Positions 1 through 9,363 of a stretch of 64,000 nucleotides of DNA are shown here, piece after piece; the first letter of the stretch is position 1; every line of letters starts with the position of its first letter. The DNA is from Staphylococcus pettenkoferi (GTDB taxonomy: Bacteria; Bacillota; Bacilli; Staphylococcales; Staphylococcaceae). A program made the position numbers and the translations under genes. Location: contig NZ_PPRN01000044.1 in NCBI RefSeq assembly GCF_002902685.1, positions 1-64,000 of the forward strand. The letters are read 5' to 3'. The notes under the pieces were generated by a model. The model was given only the letters and a program-made list of their open reading frames with translations, made no database searches and was not told where the DNA came from.

Positions 1-225
1 GACCACAACGAAAATCCATTCCTAGAGCTCTAAGAGCGAGAGGAATTAGTTGAGTGTGGTCCTACGCAGTTGCTGACTGAATTCGAGATGGCTAATGCTC
101 TCTCGAATTCTACTCAGCTTTACGGGGGAAGTACTACGAAATCATAGATTTCTGTACTTCTCCCATGCAAGCGAGAGTCATCACATTGAAAATTAAACAA
201 CTTTAATTTATGTCCCAGACTCATT
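1..225 (+). repeat. Dispersed hairpin element, copy A (truncated by window edge)
   Basis: This is the right-hand two thirds of the ~339-bp element seen in full, inverted, at 12863-13201. Hairpin H1 (1-60) has GACCACA/TGTGGTC arms. H2 (72-118) has GCTGA/TCAGC outer arms and GAATTCGAGA/TCTCGAATTC inner arms. H3 (124-164) pairs GGGGGAAGTAC with GTACTTCTCCC. The tail ends in TGTCCCAGACTC near 211-222, like the terminal repeat of the full copy. It lies just downstream of the leftward gene at 263-799 and may help end its transcript. Confidence 0.75.
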
Positions 226-262
226 TACTGCAACGATTTGTACTGAGCTTTACTTCAATAAA

Positions 263-799
263 TTAAAAGTCACCGAAGTCTCCAAAGTCGCCGAAATCTC
301 CTCCGAAGAGACCCCCCTCATCGCCACCAAAGAGGCCGCCATCATCGCTTTGATCGCCACCTGTACTACCGGAGTCATCTCCTGAACCGTGATCTCCATC
401 ATCGTGGTCGTCTGAATCATGGTCATTATGACTATCATCATCGTGATTATCTGAATCGTGATCGTCGTCATTATCATGTTCGTCATTTTCCTCTTTCGCA
501 TGTGCGATATTCTCAGAGAGAGGTAAACCCACACTGAAAGCAGTACTCATTAACATTGTAAACATCAACATGTTCATCATATTGTTATTACCAATTAAAT
601 TGTGTTGACGCGCATAGTCGAAACGTTGACGTCGTTCCTGTTCACTGTAACCTTTCTCTTTCATCCGTTGATCAACTTCATTAGCATCAATGTAGTCCCA
701 ATTTTGTCTGTTTAATTCTTCAGCTTCTTTTCTTTTACGACGCTGATACATGGCAAAGCCGACTGCTGCCACTATGATGACTAATAATAGGATTCCCAC
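263..799 (-). CDS. Asp/His-rich membrane-anchored protein of unknown function
   Basis: 178 aa, GTG start at 799, chosen because AAAGGAG lies 9 nt upstream; the nearby ATG at 803 is in another frame that stops after 22 codons. An N-terminal hydrophobic segment (residues ~3-18) is followed by a basic stretch (QRRKRK) and a charged segment. A second hydrophobic segment at ~75-95 ends in SENIAHA, which looks like a signal-peptidase type site. The rest is low-complexity Asp/His/Asn/Ser (~100-145), then Gly-Leu-Phe-Gly-Gly units and a terminal run of GDF triplets. The Asp/His region could bind divalent metal, but that is inference. I do not recognise a named family. Confidence 0.75.
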   Translation of the reverse strand: MGILLLVIIVAAVGFAMYQRRKRKEAEELNRQNWDYIDANEVDQRMKEKGYSEQERRQRFDYARQHNLIGNNNMMNMLMFTMLMSTAFSVGLPLSENIAHAKEENDEHDNDDDHDSDNHDDDSHNDHDSDDHDDGDHGSGDDSGSTGGDQSDDGGLFGGDEGGLFGGDFGDFGDFGDF

Positions 800-1024
800 T
801 CATTTCGTCTCCTTTCATTTATCTCTTACTTATATTATAAAAAAGATTTCACCATGCTTTAAAGTAATTCATTCGAGACCGAATGTGTCACACGAATCTA
901 CTCATTTTACTAGTAAAACTACGCTAGCTGATTCATTTGTGCGTGTATCATTCAACTTCTAAAAGGTGTATAATAGATAGAACTGACAATTTATCAGAAT
1001 GGTATGAATAAAGGGTGTTGATTC

Positions 1025-2920
1025 ATGGAAGCTTATAAGATTGAACATTTAAATAAGTCCTATGCAGATAAGGTGATCTTCGACGATCTCAATCTTTCTA
1101 TCTCAGAAGGTGAGCGTATAGGACTCGTAGGTATTAATGGAACTGGTAAAAGTTCACTTCTCAAAGTCATCGCTGGTATCGACGATGATTATCAAGCTGA
1201 GATATCACATCCGAATAACTATCGCATTCGTTATTCTTCTCAGAAACAGGTCTTTAATGAATCGATGACGGTCTTCGAAGCAGTGTTAGCAACGAATACG
1301 CCAACACTTCAGGTCATCCGTGAATATGAACAGGCTGTCCAACGTTATTCTGAAACGCAATCTGATGATGATTTCAAGTCTATGATGCGTGCACAGGAAC
1401 AAATGGACGCACATGAAGCTTGGGATTATAGTGCTGAAATTAAGACCATCCTTTCTAAATTAGGGATTACTGAAACATCAAAACAAGTGAAAGACTTATC
1501 TGGTGGTCAACAGAAACGTGTAGAGCTCGCTAAGACGCTCATTGAACAACCTGACTTGTTATTGTTAGACGAACCGACCAACCACTTGGACTTTGAATCC
1601 ATCAATTGGTTGATTAATTACGTTAAACAATATCCACATACAGTGCTTTTCGTCACACATGATCGTTATTTCTTAAATGAAGTGTCTACACGTATCATCG
1701 AGTTAGATCGTGGTAAGTTACAAGGCTATCCAGGTAACTATGAAGATTACATCGCAATGCGTGCTGAAAATGAAATGCAAGAGCAGAAGCAACAGGAGAA
1801 ACAGAAATCGTTATACAAACAAGAGTTAGCGTGGATGCGCGCAGGTGTGCGTGCTCGTACGACGAAACAACAGGCGCGTAAAGATCGTTTTAAAGAGTTG
1901 GAACAAGATGTGAAGAACCATCATCAGAAAGAGAAAGCGTCACTTAATTTAGCTTCTTCACGTTTAGGTAAGCAGGTCATTGAGCTTGAAGATGTGACGA
2001 AAGTAATCAATGATAAGACGTTGTTTGCGCATTTTACACAAATCATCCAGAATGGCCAACAAATCGGTATTGTCGGTCCGAATGGCGCAGGGAAGACGAC
2101 ATTGTTGAACATCCTTTGTGGTGAAGATACAGCTTACACAGGCACTGTTAAGATTGGTCAAACGGTTAAGATTGCATACTTTAAACAAACGGAAGAACGG
2201 CTAGATAGAGATATTCGCATGATTGACTATTTGAGAGAGGAAAGTGAAGTGGCGAAAGAGCAAGACGGTACTTCAGTCTCTGTCACGCAACTGCTTGAGA
2301 GATTCCTCTTCCCGAGTAATACGCATGGTAAAAAGTTATATAAATTATCTGGCGGAGAACAGAAACGTTTGTATTTATTGAAGTTACTCGTACATCAGCC
2401 GAATGTATTGCTCTTGGATGAGCCGACCAATGATTTGGATACCGAAACACTTACGATTTTAGAAGATTACATCGCGAATTTCGGCGGTTCGGTTATTACA
2501 GTCAGCCACGATCGCTATTTCTTAAATAAAGTTGCTCAAGAATATTGGTACGTGCACGATGGGCAAATCGAGCGTATTCTCGGTACCTTTGAGGATTACG
2601 AGCAATATAAGAAACAACAAGATAAGTTGGCAGCCGAAGTCTCTAAACAAGAGCAAACTTCAGCATCAGCTGCTTCAACACAGTCACAACCCCGTCAACG
2701 TAAGTCGTTGTCTTACAAAGAGAAGAGAGAATATGAAATGCTCTTGGAGCGCATCGATGAGACAGAAGAGCGTCTCGTTGAAATTGAAGAAGAAATGGTA
2801 GAAGCGAGTGCAGATTACGAGAAAGTCAAAGCATTAAATGAAGAACAGGCGGCTCTAAATGAGACATATGAAGCAGATTTAGAGCGGTGGGGCGAATTAG
2901 AAGAGAAACAACAAGGATAA
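1025..2920 (+). CDS. ABC-F family ribosome-associated ATPase (Uup/YfmR-like)
   Basis: 631 aa with two fused ABC domains and no membrane segments, the ABC-F layout. First Walker A GINGTGKS at ~36-43, signature LSGGQQKR, Walker B LLLLDEPTNHLD. Second Walker A GPNGAGKT near residue 350, signature LSGGEQKR, Walker B LLLLDEPTNDLD. The linker (~240-320) is rich in Gln/Lys/Arg. A C-terminal charged coiled coil (~560-631) matches the Uup/YfmR subgroup. Such proteins enter the ribosomal E site and relieve stalls; they are not transporters. recQ follows 14 bp downstream with its own SD, so the two are probably co-transcribed. A weak -10 (TATAAT, 969-974) lies upstream. The exact subfamily is inferred. 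Confidence 0.88.
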   Translation: MEAYKIEHLNKSYADKVIFDDLNLSISEGERIGLVGINGTGKSSLLKVIAGIDDDYQAEISHPNNYRIRYSSQKQVFNESMTVFEAVLATNTPTLQVIREYEQAVQRYSETQSDDDFKSMMRAQEQMDAHEAWDYSAEIKTILSKLGITETSKQVKDLSGGQQKRVELAKTLIEQPDLLLLDEPTNHLDFESINWLINYVKQYPHTVLFVTHDRYFLNEVSTRIIELDRGKLQGYPGNYEDYIAMRAENEMQEQKQQEKQKSLYKQELAWMRAGVRARTTKQQARKDRFKELEQDVKNHHQKEKASLNLASSRLGKQVIELEDVTKVINDKTLFAHFTQIIQNGQQIGIVGPNGAGKTTLLNILCGEDTAYTGTVKIGQTVKIAYFKQTEERLDRDIRMIDYLREESEVAKEQDGTSVSVTQLLERFLFPSNTHGKKLYKLSGGEQKRLYLLKLLVHQPNVLLLDEPTNDLDTETLTILEDYIANFGGSVITVSHDRYFLNKVAQEYWYVHDGQIERILGTFEDYEQYKKQQDKLAAEVSKQEQTSASAASTQSQPRQRKSLSYKEKREYEMLLERIDETEERLVEIEEEMVEASADYEKVKALNEEQAALNETYEADLERWGELEEKQQG

Positions 2921-2934
2921 TGAGGAGTTAAGAT

Positions 2935-4722
2935 ATGGAAGCAACTTTAGCGCATTATTTTGGTTATCAAACCTTTAGACCCGGCCAAGCTGAAATTATT
3001 TCCCGGGTAATTGAACATCATAATGTCTTAGCTGTTTTACCGACAGGCGGAGGTAAATCATTATGCTATCAAGTTCCAGGCTTAATGCTCGAAGGGACAA
3101 CGATAGTGATTAGCCCGCTCATCTCGTTGATGAAAGACCAAGTGGATCAGTTGCAAGCTATGGGTATCGAGGCTGCTTATATAAATAGCAGTCTCAGTGA
3201 CCCTGAGCAACGTGAGGTGGAAGATGCGCTAATGCAAGGACAGCTGAAATTCTTGTATGTTGCTCCCGAACGCTTTGAGAATCCTCGTTTCACTCAACTC
3301 ATCTCCCAGTTAAAGATACCGCTCATCGCCTTTGATGAAGCACACTGTATCTCTAAGTGGGGGCATGACTTTCGACCTAGCTATCGAGAAGTTATTAGTA
3401 AGGTCTTTCAGTTGCCGCAAGATTTCGTCTTCATCGCCTTAACAGCGACTGCTACTACCGAGGTTCAGAGCGATATTATGCACGCACTTCATATTGACCA
3501 ACCACACCTCGTGAAGACGAGCCCCATACGCCCTAACCTTCATTTTAAAATTAACCGAACTTATCAACGACGCCAATTTGTGGTCAAATACTGTCGGCAA
3601 CACGCGAAAGAAGCAGGCATTATTTACTGTTCGACCCGGCGAGTGGTTGAAGAACTCCATGAGACGTTAATCCATAATAATGTGAAGAGTGCGATGTACC
3701 ATGCTGGATTGACGACTGAAGAGCGTGAAGCAGCACAGAATGACTTTGTTTACGATCGCGTTAACGTCGTCGTAGCTACCAACGCCTTTGGTATGGGAAT
3801 TGATAAATCAAATGTGCGCTACGTGATTCACTACAACATGCCGGGGGACATCGAGTCGTATTATCAAGAAGCGGGGCGTGCAGGTCGTGATGGCCTAGAG
3901 AGTGACTGCATTCTGCTCTACGGCGAGCAAGATGTAGGACTACACCGTTACTTTATCTCTTCTTCAAACGGTGATGAAGAATATAAGGATAAAATGCGTA
4001 AAAAGCTGACTAAAATGATTCAGTACACGAAAACGACACGTTGTTTGGAAGCAACGATTGTGTACTACTTCGAACCGAATGAGCACTTGAAAGCCTGTGG
4101 TAAATGTAGTAATTGTCTCGAGATGAAGAGAGATTATGATATGACGCGTGAGGCGCAAATGATTATTAGTTGTATCGCACGATTGAATCAACAAGAAAGT
4201 CATAGTGTACTCATTCAAGTATTGCGCGGTGAAACTTCAGATTATATTCAGCGTTATGGCTACAGTCAGTTAACGACACATGGTCTGATGAAGAACTATA
4301 CGACGACGGAAATCGCGCATCTAATCGATGAACTCCGTTTCCAAGGTTATCTCAACGAATATAATGGTAAGCTCGTTTGTGATCCATCGGTAAGAGATGT
4401 CTTACATGGTCGAGTGAAGATTATGACAACACCATTCAAACAGAAAACGGATGAAACAGTCTTGATCAATACAGTGGATAGTGTCGACGAGCACCTCTTT
4501 GACGAATTAGTTGAAGTGCGGAAACAGCTCAGTGAGAAATTGAATATCGCACCCACAAGTATCTTTAACGATGCGACGTTAGAAGCCTTTGCGAAACGCC
4601 AACCAGAATCGAAACAAGAGATGATTGCGATATCGGGCGTAGGAAGCTATAAATTGAAACACTATTGTCCGAAATTTATTGATGCGATACGTGATTATAA
4701 AGCACGTGACTCCTATGAGTGA
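2935..4722 (+). CDS. recQ: ATP-dependent DNA helicase RecQ
   Basis: 595 aa. Superfamily 2 helicase with Walker A PTGGGKS at ~36-42, DEAH box inside FDEAHCISKWGHDFRPSY, and the motif VI region QEAGRAGRDG. A RecQ-C-terminal zinc site is visible as CxxCxxC (ACGKCSNC) near residue 385, and an HRDC-type domain ends the protein (~520-595). It unwinds DNA in RecF-type recombination and fork repair. The SD is GAGGAG/TAAG just before the ATG. It follows the ABC-F gene by 14 bp and ends at a strong terminator at 4850-4891. Confidence 0.93.
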   Translation: MEATLAHYFGYQTFRPGQAEIISRVIEHHNVLAVLPTGGGKSLCYQVPGLMLEGTTIVISPLISLMKDQVDQLQAMGIEAAYINSSLSDPEQREVEDALMQGQLKFLYVAPERFENPRFTQLISQLKIPLIAFDEAHCISKWGHDFRPSYREVISKVFQLPQDFVFIALTATATTEVQSDIMHALHIDQPHLVKTSPIRPNLHFKINRTYQRRQFVVKYCRQHAKEAGIIYCSTRRVVEELHETLIHNNVKSAMYHAGLTTEEREAAQNDFVYDRVNVVVATNAFGMGIDKSNVRYVIHYNMPGDIESYYQEAGRAGRDGLESDCILLYGEQDVGLHRYFISSSNGDEEYKDKMRKKLTKMIQYTKTTRCLEATIVYYFEPNEHLKACGKCSNCLEMKRDYDMTREAQMIISCIARLNQQESHSVLIQVLRGETSDYIQRYGYSQLTTHGLMKNYTTTEIAHLIDELRFQGYLNEYNGKLVCDPSVRDVLHGRVKIMTTPFKQKTDETVLINTVDSVDEHLFDELVEVRKQLSEKLNIAPTSIFNDATLEAFAKRQPESKQEMIAISGVGSYKLKHYCPKFIDAIRDYKARDSYE

Positions 4723-4849
4723 GTAAGAGTTAAAGTATCGAAAATGAGATGATATTATTTTCATATGAGTCACAGTTTGATAAGTGTCACGTGATTCTCA
4801 AACTTCGACGATGGAAAAATATAATAGATTAACATCATATTGATGTGTA

Positions 4850-4891
4850 AGCGTCATTTCATGCTAGAGGGCTGAAATGGCGCTGTTTTTT
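4850..4891 (+). terminator. Intrinsic terminator of ABC-F/recQ
   Basis: Arms AGCGTCATTTCA (4850-4861) and TGAAATGGCGCT (4873-4884) pair with one G-U, followed by GTTTTTT. Confidence 0.85.
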
Positions 4892-4962
4892 AATATAGGA
4901 ATAAAGATAAAGCCGTCCGTCTGAAAAATTTATTTTACCAGTAAAAATAATTCTGAAATCGT

Positions 4963-4987
4963 CTTTAAACTCTGGAAAAAAGGGAAT
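4963..4987 (+). promoter_or_regulatory. Sigma-B-type promoter upstream of the opu/egt transporter
   Basis: CTTTAA (4963-4968), a 13-nt spacer and GGGAAT (4982-4987) match the staphylococcal sigma-B consensus GTTTAA / GGGWAW at 11 of 12 positions with normal spacing. The start codon of the ATPase gene is 66 nt further down. Related transporters in Listeria (OpuC, BilE) are sigma-B controlled, which fits. Confidence 0.55.
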
Positions 4988-5053
4988 GAGTATAGATGAA
5001 CCTGTGGTTATTACAACCCAGAAGACGAGACAGAGAGAAATAAAGGTGATATC

Positions 5054-6025
5054 TTGATTGAATTTCAGAATGTAAGTAAACGTTATGGTAATAAAGTCGC
5101 TGTAGATGATGTGAGTTTCAACATTGACGAAGGCGAATTCTTCGTACTTATTGGACCTTCTGGTTGCGGTAAGACAACAACATTAAAGATGATTAATCGT
5201 TTGATACCGTTATCAGAAGGCTATATTTATTTTAACAACCAGCCGATTAGCGATTATCCTGTGTATGAAATGCGCTGGGATATCGGCTACGTGCTTCAGC
5301 AGATTGCACTCTTCCCGCATATGACGGTGAAAGAAAATATTGCACAAGTGCCTCAGATGAAGAAATGGAAAGAGAAAGATATTGATGCGCGTGTGGATGA
5401 GCTATTGGAAATGGTGAATATGGATCCTGAGCAATATAAGATGCGCAAGCCTGACGAACTGTCAGGTGGTCAACGTCAGCGTATCGGTGTTGTGCGTGCT
5501 TTAGCAGCTGATCCACCGGTCATCTTAATGGACGAACCCTTTAGTGCACTTGATCCGATTAGTAGAGAGAAACTACAAGAAGATTTGCTCGATTTGCAGT
5601 CTAAGATTAAGAAGACGATTGTCTTTGTGACACATGATATTCATGAAGCGATGAAATTAGGCGATCGTATTTGCCTGTTAAATGACGGGCATATTGAACA
5701 AATCGGGACACCCCAATCGTTTATCGATGCACCGAAGAATGACTTTGTTAGACAGTTTATGGGTGACCAAATTAAGCAAACTGAGTGGGTGAAATTAGGT
5801 GATTTAGTGACACCGGAGAATATCAGCGATGCGCATGATAATCATCTCGGAGGTTATCCAACTTTCGACAGTGAACAGCGTATCAATGAAGTGTATCAAG
5901 CGCTAGCCAGTCACGAAGCCGTAGTAGTGATCAATCAGAAAAATGATCAACATGCGTTATTAACGCGTGAAGTAGTATTTGATTACTTATCCCACTCACA
6001 AGAACGGGTAGGTGAGCACGCATGA
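5054..6025 (+). CDS. ABC transporter ATPase, OpuBA/OpuCA or EgtV type
   Basis: 323 aa, TTG start at 5054 with AAGGTG five nt upstream. ABC domain with Walker A GPSGCGKT (34-41), signature LSGGQRQR, Walker B VILMDEPFSALDP and the switch His in FVTHD. After ~residue 240 there is a short CBS-like C-terminal extension (YPTFDSEQRINEVYQAL...), as in quaternary-amine transporters. The stop overlaps the next start (ATGA at 6022-6025), so ATPase and permease are translationally coupled. The partner is a fused permease/binding protein. Substrate could be glycine betaine, carnitine or choline, or ergothioneine if this is EgtUV. Confidence 0.87.
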   Translation: MIEFQNVSKRYGNKVAVDDVSFNIDEGEFFVLIGPSGCGKTTTLKMINRLIPLSEGYIYFNNQPISDYPVYEMRWDIGYVLQQIALFPHMTVKENIAQVPQMKKWKEKDIDARVDELLEMVNMDPEQYKMRKPDELSGGQRQRIGVVRALAADPPVILMDEPFSALDPISREKLQEDLLDLQSKIKKTIVFVTHDIHEAMKLGDRICLLNDGHIEQIGTPQSFIDAPKNDFVRQFMGDQIKQTEWVKLGDLVTPENISDAHDNHLGGYPTFDSEQRINEVYQALASHEAVVVINQKNDQHALLTREVVFDYLSHSQERVGEHA

Positions 6026-7536
6026 ATGAATTAATTCAAACATTCTCAGATCGGAAAGGGCAACTGCTTTCAACGATTCTTGAGCATATTCAACTATCCT
6101 TTATTGCATTGCTGATCGCTGCATTGATTGGTGTGCCTTTAGGTATATTACTAACGAAGACGAAGCGACTATCAGAAATTGTCATGAATATAGCAGCTGT
6201 CTTGCAGACGATACCTTCACTCGCATTGTTAGGGTTAATGATCCCACTCTTCGGTATTGGCAAGGTTCCAGCAGTCATTGCACTCGTTGTGTATGCGTTA
6301 CTACCTATCCTACGCAATACATATACTGGGATTGCTGAAGTCGACCAATCGCTCGTGGAAGCAGCGAAAGGAATTGGGATGAAACCATGGCGACGTTTAC
6401 GTAAGGTAGAGTTACCAATGGCGATGCCGGTGATTATGGCAGGTATTCGTACTGCAATGGTTTTAATCATCGGTACTGCAACACTTGCTGCGTTAATCGG
6501 CGCTGGCGGTTTAGGGGATCTCATCTTACTCGGTATCGACCGTAACGATTCCTCATTGATATTGATCGGTGCGATTCCAGCAGCCTTGCTTGCCATTATC
6601 TTTGATTTAGTGTTGCGCTTTATGCAGAAATTGTCATATAAGAAATTGATGCTGTCACTCGCAGCTATTGTCATTGTCTTATTGATTGCAATCATCGCAC
6701 CACTTTTATCTAACAAAGGTGAACATATCACGATTGCAGGTAAATTAGGCTCAGAACCATCTATTATCACGAATATGTATAAAATTCTGATCGAAGACGA
6801 AACCGACGACACTGTAGAAGTGAAAGATGGTATGGGCAAGACGTCCTTCCTCTTTAACGCCTTGAAATCAGACGATATCGACGGTTATTTAGAATTCACA
6901 GGAACGGTCTTAGGCGAATTGACGAAGGAAGATTTGAAATCGAAAGAGGAGCCGAAAGTTTATCATCAAGCGAAACAGAGCCTAGAGAAGAAATATGATA
7001 TGACGATGTTGAAGCCGATGAAATACAACAATACCTATGCTTTGGCTGTGAAAGAAGACTTCGCCAAGAAACATAATATTGAAACGATTGGTGATTTAGA
7101 TAAGGTCAAAGATCAAATTAAACCTGGATTTACCTTAGAGTTCAATGATCGTGGCGATGGATATCCAGCAGTTAAAAAGGCTTACGACTTGCACTTCGAT
7201 AACGTCAAGACGATGGAACCGAAATTACGTTACCAAGCTGTGAAGAAAGGCGACATCAACCTTATCGATGCGTACTCTACAGATGCAGAATTGAAACAGT
7301 ACCATATGAAAGTGTTGAAAGATGATAAAAACGTCTTCCCACCATATCAAGGTGCGCCGATGTTTAAAGAGAAATATCTTAAAAACCATCCAGAAGTGAA
7401 GAAACCTTTAAATAAACTTGCAGGTAAAATTTCGGATGAAGACATGCAAGAAATGAATTATCAAGTTACGGTGAAGAAGAAAGATCCATATGATGTTGCT
7501 AAACATTATTTAGAACAGCATCATTTAATAAAATAA
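6022..7536 (+). CDS. Fused permease / substrate-binding protein, OpuB or EgtU type
   Basis: 504 aa. Residues ~1-225 form a BPD_transp_1 permease with about six membrane spans and the EAA loop (VEAAKGIGMKPWRRLRKVELPMAMP). Residues ~235-504 are an extracytoplasmic OpuAC-type binding domain (starting ITIAGKLGSEPSIITNMY). This permease-binding fusion with a separate ATPase is the architecture of EgtU (ergothioneine), BilEB and some OpuB proteins. The binding domain is what decides substrate, and I cannot tell betaine from ergothioneine by eye. It ends at a hairpin terminator (7555-7597). Confidence 0.87.
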   Translation: MNELIQTFSDRKGQLLSTILEHIQLSFIALLIAALIGVPLGILLTKTKRLSEIVMNIAAVLQTIPSLALLGLMIPLFGIGKVPAVIALVVYALLPILRNTYTGIAEVDQSLVEAAKGIGMKPWRRLRKVELPMAMPVIMAGIRTAMVLIIGTATLAALIGAGGLGDLILLGIDRNDSSLILIGAIPAALLAIIFDLVLRFMQKLSYKKLMLSLAAIVIVLLIAIIAPLLSNKGEHITIAGKLGSEPSIITNMYKILIEDETDDTVEVKDGMGKTSFLFNALKSDDIDGYLEFTGTVLGELTKEDLKSKEEPKVYHQAKQSLEKKYDMTMLKPMKYNNTYALAVKEDFAKKHNIETIGDLDKVKDQIKPGFTLEFNDRGDGYPAVKKAYDLHFDNVKTMEPKLRYQAVKKGDINLIDAYSTDAELKQYHMKVLKDDKNVFPPYQGAPMFKEKYLKNHPEVKKPLNKLAGKISDEDMQEMNYQVTVKKKDPYDVAKHYLEQHHLIK

Positions 7537-7554
7537 CAAGTAAAGTAGTGATAG

Positions 7555-7597
7555 GAGTAGGACGAAATCAAGTTGATTGTATCGTCCTGCTCTTTTT
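7555..7597 (+). terminator. H3-like terminator after the opu/egt operon
   Basis: GAGTAGGACGA (7555-7565) pairs with TCGTCCTGCTC (7582-7592), then TTTTT. The loop begins AATCA and contains GATT, like the H3 hairpins of the dispersed repeat family. Confidence 0.85.
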
Positions 7598-7733
7598 ATT
7601 GTGATGTGTCATTTCGTGTATCTCTATTCTATACCTCTTTAATGGAATAAACGGATTATATTGTGTTCTGCTAGGTGAGCGCGTATAATAGTGATTAACT
7701 TTTGAAATTTCAGATAAATAAAGGAGGACCACT

Positions 7734-8795
7734 ATGAAAGAACAAATTAATCAATTATCAGCATATGAACCAGGTCTTTCTCCGAGAGGTTTAAAGGAGA
7801 AATATGGCGTAGAAGGTGAACTGCACAAGTTAGCATCAAATGAGAACTTATATGGCCCATCACCTCAAGTAAAAGAAGCCATCACGCAACATTTAGATGA
7901 GCTCTTCTACTATCCTGAAACCGGTTCTCCGACACTGAGAGACGTGTTGAGTCAACATTTGAACATCGACGCGAACCGCATCTTATTCGGCGCTGGTTTA
8001 GACGAAGTGATTCTCATGATTTCTCGTGCTGTCTTAACGCCAGGAGATAAGATTGTGACGAGTGAAATGACCTTTGGACAATATTATCATAATGCTATAG
8101 TTGAAGCGGCTACGGTAGTTCAAGTTCCTTTACAAGAAGGTCAGTTTGATTTAGAAGGTATTCTGCAAGAAGTGGATGACGATACGAAACTCATTTGGCT
8201 ATGTAATCCAAATAATCCGACGGGTACTTATTTCACACATGAACAGTTACGTGACTTCTTGTCTCGTGTACCTAGCGACATTCCTGTAATGATTGATGAG
8301 GCTTACTTCGAGTTTGTCACGGCAAAGGACTTCCCAGATACTTTAGCATTACAAGAAGAATTTGATAATGCCTTTTTACTCCGTACTTTTTCAAAGGCAT
8401 ATGGCTTAGCTGGTATGCGTATTGGCTATGTAGTTGCGAATTCAGAAGCGGTTAAAAAATATAATATTATTCGTCCTCCGTTTAACGTAGGGCGTTTGTC
8501 AGAACATGCGGCTGTCGCTGCTTGTAAGGACCAAGAATATTTAGCTCAAATTCGAGAGCGCAATGCAAGTGAAAGAGACAAGTTCTATCAAATTCCAGAA
8601 AGTCGTCATTTCTATCCAAGTCAAACGAACTTTGTCTTTGTACGTACATCACAACCACACGAACTCTTTAAACAACTTTTATCAGTAGGATGTATTACGC
8701 GAGAATTTCCGAATGGAGTGCGTATTACGATTGGTTTCCCAGAACAGAATGATCGAATGATAGAAGTGTTGCGTCAATTTGATTACGGTGAGTAA
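7734..8795 (+). CDS. hisC: Histidinol-phosphate / aromatic aminotransferase
   Basis: 353 aa, ATG preceded by AAAGGAGGACC, a near-perfect SD. Fold type I PLP aminotransferase: substrate/PLP motifs [30 protein letters not shown] and the PLP lysine at ~221 in [15 protein letters not shown]. The family member catalyses histidinol phosphate plus 2-oxoglutarate to imidazole acetol phosphate plus glutamate. No other his gene is nearby, and in staphylococci this orphan hisC sits away from the his operon, so a broader aromatic aminotransferase role is possible. It is followed by the hairpin array at 8803-9307. Confidence 0.88.
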   Translation: MKEQINQLSAYEPGLSPRGLKEKYGVEGELHKLASNENLYGPSPQVKEAITQHLDELFYYPETGSPTLRDVLSQHLNIDANRILFGAGLDEVILMISRAVLTPGDKIVTSEMTFGQYYHNAIVEAATVVQVPLQEGQFDLEGILQEVDDDTKLIWLCNPNNPTGTYFTHEQLRDFLSRVPSDIPVMIDEAYFEFVTAKDFPDTLALQEEFDNAFLLRTFSKAYGLAGMRIGYVVANSEAVKKYNIIRPPFNVGRLSEHAAVAACKDQEYLAQIRERNASERDKFYQIPESRHFYPSQTNFVFVRTSQPHELFKQLLSVGCITREFPNGVRITIGFPEQNDRMIEVLRQFDYGE

Positions 8796-8802
8796 ATAAC
8801 CT

Positions 8803-9307
8803 TGCGGGGGCAAGACGACGAAATTATTCTAATTTCTGTCTATTAACTAACCTCGCTGAAAAAATAAGTATAAAACTGTTAGAACTAATGAAGTATTTGT
8901 GCAGTAGCTGATTGTATTTGAGAAAGCTAACGCTGTCTCAACTACTAATCAGCCTTGCGGGGGCAAGACAACGAAATCAAAGATTTCTGTCTATGTTGTT
9001 GTGTCTAACTATTCAACGAACTACGGACTGTATTTTTCTAAATTTACATCTACGCGGTAGATGTCTGAATTCGAGATGACGCTTCGCTTTTCTCGAACTC
9101 TAGTCATCCTCGCGGGGGCAAGACAACGAAATCAAAGATTTCTGTCTATTAACTTACCTCGTTGAAAAAATAAGTATAAAACTGTTAGAACTAATAAAGT
9201 ATTTGCGCAGTAGCTGATTGTATTTGAGAAAGCTAACGCTGTCTCAACCACTAATCAGCCTTGCGGGGGCAAGACGACGAAATTATTCTAATTTCTGTCT
9301 TGCTCCC
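8803..9307 (+). repeat. Tandem array of H2/H3 hairpin modules
   Basis: The array fills the gap between hisC and the nucleotidase gene. Order: H3 (8803-8841), H2 (8907-8953), H3 (8954-~8993), H2 (~9061-9108), H3 (9109-~9147), H2 (9213-9259), H3 (9261-9307). A block of ~127 bp starting ATTAACTAACCTCG at 8842 recurs almost identically at 9148, a period of 306 bp. Only the last H3 has the full 3' arm GTCTTGCTCCC; the inner ones end TGTCTAT. Each H3 starts GCGGGGGCAAGAC. This is direct sequence repetition, not a CRISPR: units are long, palindromic and lack unique spacers. Confidence 0.88.
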
Positions 9308-9323
9308 ATTTCTATATTATCTT

Positions 9324-9332
9324 TGCTATAAT
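9324..9332 (+). promoter_or_regulatory. Extended -10 promoter for the nucleotidase gene
   Basis: TGC-TATAAT (TATAAT at 9327-9332) immediately after the repeat array, 31 nt upstream of the start codon. No good -35 is visible, in keeping with an extended -10. Confidence 0.5.
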
Positions 9333-9363
9333 CGAGTGTGAACAGAAAGGAAGAAATGATGTT

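Larger units (their letters stand above)
4723..5053. other. recQ to opu/egt intergenic region
   Basis: 331 bp without a gene. It holds the recQ terminator (4850-4891) and a sigma-B-like promoter (4963-4987), both listed separately. Nothing else is recognisable between 4723 and 4849. Confidence 0.6.

Noticed and set aside
6090-6839. 249-codon minus-strand frame opposite the OpuB/EgtU permease
   Set aside because: Antisense shadow: low-complexity Ile/Ser/Pro translation with no domain, no SD, and full overlap with a well-supported permease.
8803-9307. Regular repeats considered as a CRISPR array
   Set aside because: Units are ~150-300 bp, palindromic and without unique spacers; no cas genes nearby.
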